Part shown: one piece after another, positions 58,964-64,000 of the stretch
Layout: every line of letters begins with the position of its first letter
Numbering within the stretch: position 1 is the stretch's first letter
DNA from: Myxococcales bacterium
Lineage (GTDB): Bacteria; Myxococcota_A; Polyangia; Haliangiales; Haliangiaceae
Reading direction: 5' to 3'
Assembly (NCBI GenBank): GCA_016716835.1
Contig: JADJUW010000002.1
Coordinates: forward strand, 496,001 to 560,000
DNA: 64,000 nucleotides
Position numbers and translations under genes: made by a program
Notes under the pieces: model-generated
Told to the model about the DNA's origin: nothing
Seen by the model: only the letters and a program-made list of their open reading frames with translations
Databases searched by the model: none

Positions 58964-60847
58964 CTACGCCTGTCCAGCTTGGCCGCCCTGCGTTTTGCCG
59001 CCGAGCAGCTCCGTGACGATTTTAAACGTGCCGGGTGCGGCGAGGGTCCACACGCCGAAGTAACCGACCGCGACGACGATTAGGCGAAGCCCGATCACCA
59101 GGCCATGGCTGAACGTGGTGGCGCCCATCAAGCCCAACATAAAGAGGATTGGCTGGATGACGACCCACGCGATGACGATTGCCGTTAGCAACGGCGCGAA
59201 GGCCTCGAGGGATCGGAGCGCCGGCGGCAATTTATCCGCGGGCACGGCGAGCGCGCCGCTGGCAATGCCGGCGAGCAAGACGGCAAAAAACAGCAGGTTG
59301 TGGATGACCAGGAAGGCGGGCATATGTTCGAACGTGAAAATAAATTCGACGGCATCAATCATAAACACGAGCCAGAATATGGCCCCGAGCGCAATAATCG
59401 CGCGTGGTGCCATGGCTTCGGGGAATTGCAGGCGCGCCATCAGGCCAAAGAGGAGCGCCGCGAGGCCGAAGTAGTAGGTGTTGCTGCCAAGCGGGTTACC
59501 GCTGCTTTCGCCGCCCATCGAAAACACGCCGACGATGGCGACCACTGACAGCGCGGCGCCGACCAGCGCATGCGACACGAGATTGCGCGCGACGGCGATG
59601 TAAAAGGCGCCGGCCAGCACGGGAAACACCAGCATGGAAAACTTAGGCACGCCTTTGCTAAAGGCCCAAACATTTTCGCCCAAGGTCGACATGGGCAGCA
59701 CCAGGCACGAGCACAGCATGACGCCGAAAATCATCAGCAGCAGGTTGCGCATTTCGAGATTGGCGAAGAGATCGAGGGAGTGGCCAAACAAGGTGCCGCG
59801 CTGCGAGCTCGGCAGCTTGCGCGCCCAGTCGTCGAGCGGGCCGGGGGTGTCAGGTCCAACGTAAGCAGGGCCGCCGCCGTAGGATTGCGCAGGAGGCATC
59901 GTCGGCGGTTGTCCATACGAAGGTTGCTGCATCGGCGGCGCGACGTAGGCTTGCTGACCCGGTTGCATCGGCGGCGCGACGTAGGCTTGCTGCCCCGGCT
60001 GCATCGGCGGCGCGACGTAAGCTTGCTGACCCGGTTGCATCGGCGGCGCGACGTAGGCTTGCTGCCCCGGCTGCATTGGCGGCGCGACGTAAGCTTGCTG
60101 CTGCGGTTGCATGGGCGGCGCGACGTAGGCTTGCTGCTGTTGCTGCATCGGCGGCGCGACGTAGGCTTGCTGTGACGCGGGTGCCATGGCAGCGGGCGCC
60201 GGGGCCTGATAGGCGCCGGCGTGGTGGCCGGCAAAAGGCGATTGCATCGCGGCCTCCGGCACCATGGTGGCGGCGGTGGCGGCGGCGGACATGTTTGGCG
60301 CAGGCGGGCTGCTCGCGGGAGGAATTGTCGTTGCCGCGTACGCAGGTGGAGGGCTGTTTCCTGGCGGAAGGTTGGTTGCGGCGTGGGGCGGCGCCGCTGC
60401 CTGAAGACCTGGTTGCGGCGCGAGCGTAAACATCGGTTGCGGCACCAGTTGCGCCGTGTGCGGCACGCTTTGCGGTGCCACGTGTGGCGGCGCGCCCGTG
60501 ATGGAAGCGGGGGGGCGCCAGTTGCCTGGTGAATTCCCAGCCGAGGCGATCGGCGTTTGCACCTGCGTCGGGGCCGTTGCGGCCGCGGCAGGGGGTTGGT
60601 GACCTGGCTGGCCCGTCGGTGCTATCCCGGGTGCGCCAGGCGTGCCAGGCGCGGGAATCTTTGGGGCCGCATATCCAAACATTGTGCGCGCCGGCGAGGG
60701 GCCTGCGCCGGCCGCTGGGGGCGAAATAGCCGGCGCCGCGGGCGCGGCGGCAGCCGCGGGAAATGGCCGATTGCAGGCGATGCATGCGGCGGCAGCGCCG
60801 AGGTTCATCGCGCCGCAATACGGACAAGGTTTGGTCGAGGTTGCCAT
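58964..60847 (-). CDS. Zinc-ribbon, Pro/Gln-repeat multi-pass membrane protein
   Basis: The N-terminus is a zinc ribbon (CPYCGAMNLGAAAACIAC, residues 8-25). Residues 30-340 are low-complexity Ala/Pro/Gln, including seven copies of a 12-residue unit QQAYVAPPMQPG. The C-terminal 280 residues hold about eight hydrophobic helices. Myxobacterial zinc-ribbon membrane proteins of this architecture are common but uncharacterised. The segment ARTMFGYAAP could be a phosphothreonine-type motif, which is speculation. No neighbour suggests a role. Confidence 0.7.
   Translation of the reverse strand: MATSTKPCPYCGAMNLGAAAACIACNRPFPAAAAAPAAPAISPPAAGAGPSPARTMFGYAAPKIPAPGTPGAPGIAPTGQPGHQPPAAAATAPTQVQTPIASAGNSPGNWRPPASITGAPPHVAPQSVPHTAQLVPQPMFTLAPQPGLQAAAPPHAATNLPPGNSPPPAYAATTIPPASSPPAPNMSAAATAATMVPEAAMQSPFAGHHAGAYQAPAPAAMAPASQQAYVAPPMQQQQQAYVAPPMQPQQQAYVAPPMQPGQQAYVAPPMQPGQQAYVAPPMQPGQQAYVAPPMQPGQQAYVAPPMQQPSYGQPPTMPPAQSYGGGPAYVGPDTPGPLDDWARKLPSSQRGTLFGHSLDLFANLEMRNLLLMIFGVMLCSCLVLPMSTLGENVWAFSKGVPKFSMLVFPVLAGAFYIAVARNLVSHALVGAALSVVAIVGVFSMGGESSGNPLGSNTYYFGLAALLFGLMARLQFPEAMAPRAIIALGAIFWLVFMIDAVEFIFTFEHMPAFLVIHNLLFFAVLLAGIASGALAVPADKLPPALRSLEAFAPLLTAIVIAWVVIQPILFMLGLMGATTFSHGLVIGLRLIVVAVGYFGVWTLAAPGTFKIVTELLGGKTQGGQAGQA
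59930..60172. repeat. Seven-unit 36-bp tandem repeat inside the zinc-ribbon gene
   Basis: Units begin at 59930, 59966, 60002, 60038, 60074, 60110 and 60146 and differ by a few bases. Each encodes, on the minus strand, one QQAYVAPPMQP(G/Q) unit. There are no spacers, so it is a coding minisatellite and may vary in copy number. Confidence 0.9.
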
Positions 60848-61026
60848 TGCCGCGAGCGTACCCCAGCCGATCTCGCATGGTCAACGTAGCCGCCGGTTAT
60901 CACGGCCAAGTTAAGGGCAATGGCGGCGGTCGTTGGCGGCTATGGAGATGGCACGCGGCACGTAGGGCAAAAAAACGACCGCGCACGATCGCGCCGCGCG
61001 CGCGCATATCGCAAACTGCACGCGCG

Positions 61027-62301
61027 ATGGCGCGGCGCATGACGGTAGCAGAGGAGCGAAATCCCGTGACGTTGCGCGTCGATGGCGTGTCCGTGCGCGC
61101 GTATGCCGGCGACACCGTAGCGGCCGCGCTTATCGCGCAACAGCTGCCAACGATGCGCTCGCTTAAGTATCACCGCCCGCGCGCGCCGTTTTGCATGGAT
61201 GGCCACTGCGGCAGTTGCCTGATGCGGATTGACGGCGAGCCGAACATGCGCGCATGCATGACGCCAGTGCACGACGGCCTTGAGGTGTGCTCGCAAAATG
61301 CCTTGCCCACCGCGACCCATGATGCGCTCGGCATCATCGATCGCGTCTATGCGCAGGGCCTTGATCACCATGCCATCATGACCGGGTCGCGGTTGCAAAA
61401 CCGCGTGGCACAAGTGGTCGTGCGCCAGCTAAGCGGGCAGGGGACCTTGCCTGTGCGCGCGAGCTCGCAAGAGGCAAGCTTACCGGCCGAGCGTTTGGTG
61501 TGCGACGTCTTGGTGGTCGGCGGAGGTGTGTCGGGGTGCATTGCGGCGGCGAGCGCGGCGGCGGCTGGCGCGACGACGCTGCTGATCGACGATGGGTTCG
61601 CGCTTCGCGGCGTGCCAGGGGCCGCGCGCGTCTTGACGGCCACCGCCTTGCTCGGCGTGTTCCACGAGCATGGCCGCGCGTACGCGATTGCAGCCTCAGC
61701 ATCTCATACGTACCGCCTTGAGCCGCGGGCGTGGGTGTGGGCCACGGGTAGCTACGCGCAAAATGCGGTGTTCGCCAATAACGACTTGCCCGGTGTATTT
61801 GCGGTGCGCGCGGTCGCGCCGCTGCTCGCCGCAGATGTATTAGTTGGAGAGCACGTGCTGATTGCTAGCGACGCGGCATCGATGGCGCACGCGCAGGACA
61901 CGGCGGCGCTGCTGCGACCTGATGGTACAGAGGTGACAATCGCCGCGATCGAGACGCTGGTAGCCGCCCACGGCGACGGCTGGGTGCGGGGCGCGACGCT
62001 TGCAACACCGGACGGCGAGGTGGAAATTGACTGCGATGCGATCTGCGTCGCGGTGGTGGGCTCGCCCGCGTTCGAAGGGCCGGCGCAACACGGCTGTGAG
62101 GTTGCCCTGCGTGAGGCGCAAGGCGGCTTTATCGTCACCGTCGATGCGCGGCAGGCGACGTCGGTCGCGGGTGCATTTGCCTGCGGTGCCGTGACCGGTG
62201 AACTCGATGAAGCGGCGGCGTTGGCGCAGGCGGAGATCGCTGGGCGAGCGGCGGCGGCCTATGCGTCAGCGGCCTATCCAACAACGGCTGTGGCGAAATG
62301 A
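61027..62301 (+). CDS. Fused [2Fe-2S] + FAD/NAD(P) dehydrogenase subunit (HcnA-HcnB / proline dehydrogenase alpha-like)
   Basis: Residues 10-95 are a 2Fe-2S ferredoxin-like domain (CMDGHCGSCLMRIDGEPNMRAC, residues 51-72, CxxxxCxxC plus a later Cys). Residues about 155-424 are an FAD/NAD(P)-binding domain (CDVLVVGGGVSGCIAAASAAA). This equals HcnA joined to HcnB, as in the alpha part of sarcosine oxidase or dye-linked proline/hydroxyproline dehydrogenases. The usual C-terminal BFD Fe-S domain is missing here and appears on the next gene. ATGs at 61027 and 61039 are both possible starts. The stop overlaps the next ATG (ATGA). Confidence 0.82.
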   Translation: MARRMTVAEERNPVTLRVDGVSVRAYAGDTVAAALIAQQLPTMRSLKYHRPRAPFCMDGHCGSCLMRIDGEPNMRACMTPVHDGLEVCSQNALPTATHDALGIIDRVYAQGLDHHAIMTGSRLQNRVAQVVVRQLSGQGTLPVRASSQEASLPAERLVCDVLVVGGGVSGCIAAASAAAAGATTLLIDDGFALRGVPGAARVLTATALLGVFHEHGRAYAIAASASHTYRLEPRAWVWATGSYAQNAVFANNDLPGVFAVRAVAPLLAADVLVGEHVLIASDAASMAHAQDTAALLRPDGTEVTIAAIETLVAAHGDGWVRGATLATPDGEVEIDCDAICVAVVGSPAFEGPAQHGCEVALREAQGGFIVTVDARQATSVAGAFACGAVTGELDEAAALAQAEIAGRAAAAYASAAYPTTAVAK

Positions 62302-63824
62302 GCAAGGCCATTGTATGCCGCTGCGAAGATGTTACGGCGGACGACGTCGCACATGCGGTGGCGTGTGGCTATCGCGATTTGGAAGAGATCAAGCGCTTCA
62401 CCGGCTTTGGCACCGGGCCGTGCCAAGGCAAAGAATGCCATGCGTTGGTGGCGCGGCAGTTAGTGCAGCTCACCGGCGCCCCGCCGGCAACCATGGCGCC
62501 GTTTACCTCGCGGTCGCCGCTGGTGCCAACGCCGTTTCGCGCGTTAGCAGGCCTGGGAGCGCTGGAATCGCCATATCGCGCGCCCGCTGCCGCGACGTTG
62601 CCGCCTGCGCCGCAAACACCACGTGAGGCCGACGCGGCGCTCGCCGCGCATGCGCCAACGTTGCCCGCGCACGCCGACACGGTCATTATTGGCGCCGGCG
62701 TGATTGGGCTAGCCATCGCGTACTACCTGACGCAAGCGGGCGTGACGGATGTTGTCGTCATCGATCGCAGCTATCTCGCGGGCGGCGCCTCAGGGCGCAA
62801 TGGCGGCGGCATTCGGCAACAATGGTCGACCGAAACAAATGTGCGCTTGATGCAGGCCTCGGTGGGGCTATGTCGCGACTTCGCAACCGAGCTCGGCGTC
62901 AACAATTGGTTTCGCCAAGGCGGCTATCTATTCTTGGCGCGCACCGATGCCGAGGTCGCTAAGCTTGCGCGTAATGCCGATTTGCACGCGCGGCTCGGCA
63001 TCGGCACGCGCCTCATTTCGCCGGCGCAGGCAGGTGAGCTGGTGCCGGAGCTCAATCTGCAAGGCATCGTCGCCGCGGCATATAACGCAAGCGACGGCAT
63101 TGTCTTTCCGTGGCCATTTTTATGGGGCTACGCGCAAGCGGCGCAGGCCAAAGGCGCCAAGCTATTTACCCACACCGCGGTGCACGCGCTCGAGCGCGAT
63201 GGCGGCGAGGCGGGCGGCGGCTTTATCGTGCGCACGGCCCGCGGCAGCGTGCGCGCGCGGCGCGTCGTCAACGCGGCAGGCGCATGGTCGCCTCACATCG
63301 CCGCGATGCTTGGCGTTGCGCTGCCGACGTGGCCGGTGCGTCATGAAATATGTTCGTCAGAGCCGCTTAAGCCATTCTTGCAGCCGATGGTCTCGGAGCT
63401 AGCGAGCGGGCTGTATTGCAGCCAGTCGATGCGCGGCGAGCTGGTGGGCGGTTGCACGGTGCCCGATGAAGGCAGCGGCCTCGACATGTCGTCGACGTCG
63501 CGCTTTCTCGCCACCTACGCCGCGCGTCTTACATCGCTCATGCCGTCGTTGGCGCGGGTCAAGATGCTGCGGCAGTGGGCCGGCCCGTACGAGCGCTCGC
63601 CTGACGGCAACCCACTGCTGGGTTCGCCGACGGGGCTGCCCAACTTTTATCTCGCCGCAGGCTTTGTCGGCCATGGGTTCATGATGGCGCCGATCATCGG
63701 CAAGCTGTATGCGGCCTGGTTTGTCGGTGGCGATGCTGCCAAGCACGACATTTTTTCGCAGTATGCGGCCGATCGCTTTGAGCGCGGTAGCGGCGCCCCG
63801 CGCGAAGATTTCTCTATCGGCTAG
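62298..63824 (+). CDS. BFD-[2Fe-2S] + DAO-type FAD oxidoreductase (HcnC / SoxB-like)
   Basis: Residues 5-58 form a bacterioferritin-associated-ferredoxin-like [2Fe-2S] domain (VCRCEDVTADDV to FGTGPCQGKECHALV; Cys-x-Cys and Cys-x4-Cys). After a linker, residues 125-508 are a D-amino-acid-oxidase-type flavoprotein (TVIIGAGVIGLAIAYYLTQAG, SGRNGGGIRQQWSTE, NFYLAAGFVGHGFMMAP). It would oxidise an amino or imino acid such as proline, hydroxyproline or sarcosine and pass electrons via the partner subunit. Coupled to it by a 4-base overlap. Substrate not assignable. Confidence 0.85.
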   Translation: MSKAIVCRCEDVTADDVAHAVACGYRDLEEIKRFTGFGTGPCQGKECHALVARQLVQLTGAPPATMAPFTSRSPLVPTPFRALAGLGALESPYRAPAAATLPPAPQTPREADAALAAHAPTLPAHADTVIIGAGVIGLAIAYYLTQAGVTDVVVIDRSYLAGGASGRNGGGIRQQWSTETNVRLMQASVGLCRDFATELGVNNWFRQGGYLFLARTDAEVAKLARNADLHARLGIGTRLISPAQAGELVPELNLQGIVAAAYNASDGIVFPWPFLWGYAQAAQAKGAKLFTHTAVHALERDGGEAGGGFIVRTARGSVRARRVVNAAGAWSPHIAAMLGVALPTWPVRHEICSSEPLKPFLQPMVSELASGLYCSQSMRGELVGGCTVPDEGSGLDMSSTSRFLATYAARLTSLMPSLARVKMLRQWAGPYERSPDGNPLLGSPTGLPNFYLAAGFVGHGFMMAPIIGKLYAAWFVGGDAAKHDIFSQYAADRFERGSGAPREDFSIG

Positions 63825-63848
63825 ACAGAACCGCATTGCGTGGGGACC

Positions 63849-63924
63849 TTTCGGTGTACGGCTTCGCGAGCCTCGTTACATCCAGACGGATGCGCCTCGG
63901 CATCGCTGCAGGCGTGCACCGAAA
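63849..63924. other. Imperfect inverted repeat between convergent genes
   Basis: TTTCGGTGTACGGC (63849-63862) and GGCGTGCACCGAAA (63911-63924) pair at 12 of 14 positions. Weaker pairing may continue inward. It lies between two convergent genes and could act as a bidirectional terminator or a REP-like element. No T-run is present. Confidence 0.4.
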
Positions 63925-63956
63925 TCTCCTCCACCCACTGCGGTCTGTTCGCTGCG

Positions 63957-64000
63957 CTACTTGTAGTTGTAAAGGCGGACCGTGTTGCCACCAAACGTGG
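63957..64000 (-). CDS. C-terminal end of an amidohydrolase-like protein (partial)
   Basis: The minus strand ends ...TFGGNTVRLYNYK followed by TAG at 63957-63959. GGNxxRLY near the C-terminus is the usual ending of Amidohydro_2 (amidohydrolase family 2) enzymes. Only 13 codons are inside the window, so identity is tentative. Confidence 0.45.
   Translation of the reverse strand, partial: TFGGNTVRLYNYK

Noticed and set aside
59930..60172. Regular 36-bp repeats considered as a CRISPR array
   Set aside because: Repeats are contiguous with no spacers, in frame with a protein, and no cas genes are present.

Overview
The window is high-GC, gene-dense DNA (estimated by eye at about 65% G+C) that fits a Myxococcota (former deltaproteobacterial) chromosome. 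The evidence is two proteins with MYXO-CTERM-like tails (short Gly-Cys motif, one membrane helix, Arg cluster), MopE-type CDxxDNDCD repeats, an OmpA-like protein with thrombospondin-type-3 calcium repeats, many lipoproteins with variable N-termini, a fragment of a TonB-dependent receptor of the type common in myxobacteria, and an EF-G of the mitochondrial/spd type. No rRNA, tRNA, CRISPR array, prophage or complete insertion sequence was seen. No stretch longer than 300 bases lacks a gene once starts are corrected.

Layout. 0-3.2 kb: end of recB and all of recD. 3.2-3.8 kb: a 144-bp inverted-repeat element abutting a decapitated M48 metallopeptidase. 4-10 kb: FKBP-type isomerase lipoprotein, a MoxR/VWA pair, a small membrane protein plus secreted protein, an M23-like lipoprotein and prephenate dehydratase. 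10-19 kb: GH16 lipoprotein with FG-GAP repeats, FadL-type porin, mnmG, a Cys-rich lipoprotein, bamD and a TPR protein. 19-26.7 kb: a DUF4139 protein carrying part of a TonB receptor, an SDR enzyme, an AbgT transporter, a pentameric-ligand-gated-channel-like protein and a ChaN lipoprotein. 26.7-31.6 kb: truD, a GST, an OmpA/TSP3 protein with two apparent frameshifts and a secreted EEP-family phosphatase/nuclease. 31.6-36.4 kb: Fur-box-controlled feoAB, an HNH nuclease and an acyl-CoA dehydrogenase. 36.5-43.4 kb: a coupled pair of MopE-repeat surface proteins (VWA + MYXO-CTERM, then lipoprotein + SUMF1-like domain split by a CBM-like domain), a DTW tRNA-modifying enzyme and a SpoIIE phosphatase. 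43.4-47.5 kb: cstA plus a flavin reductase, divergent from a four-domain S1 protein. 47.7-50.1 kb: a lower-GC lipoprotein, the second 144-bp element and a secreted metzincin-like protein. 50.4-64 kb: fusA, pyroglutamyl peptidase, AlkA-like glycosylase, ctaA, maf, further lipoproteins, a GHL10 glycosidase-like protein, a repeat-rich zinc-ribbon membrane protein, a two-gene amine/proline-dehydrogenase-like flavoenzyme and the tail of an amidohydrolase.

The genes mostly form short coupled pairs (1-8 nt overlaps), and many products are exported. Most notable are: the 144-bp element family (two copies about 81% identical, and a third possible relative at 21.7 kb); the TonB-receptor fragment inside the DUF4139 protein; the channel-like protein; the CBM-in-SUMF1 architecture; and the relocated BFD [2Fe-2S] domain at the right edge. 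Three apparent single-base losses in short homopolymers break two otherwise good genes and may be assembly errors.
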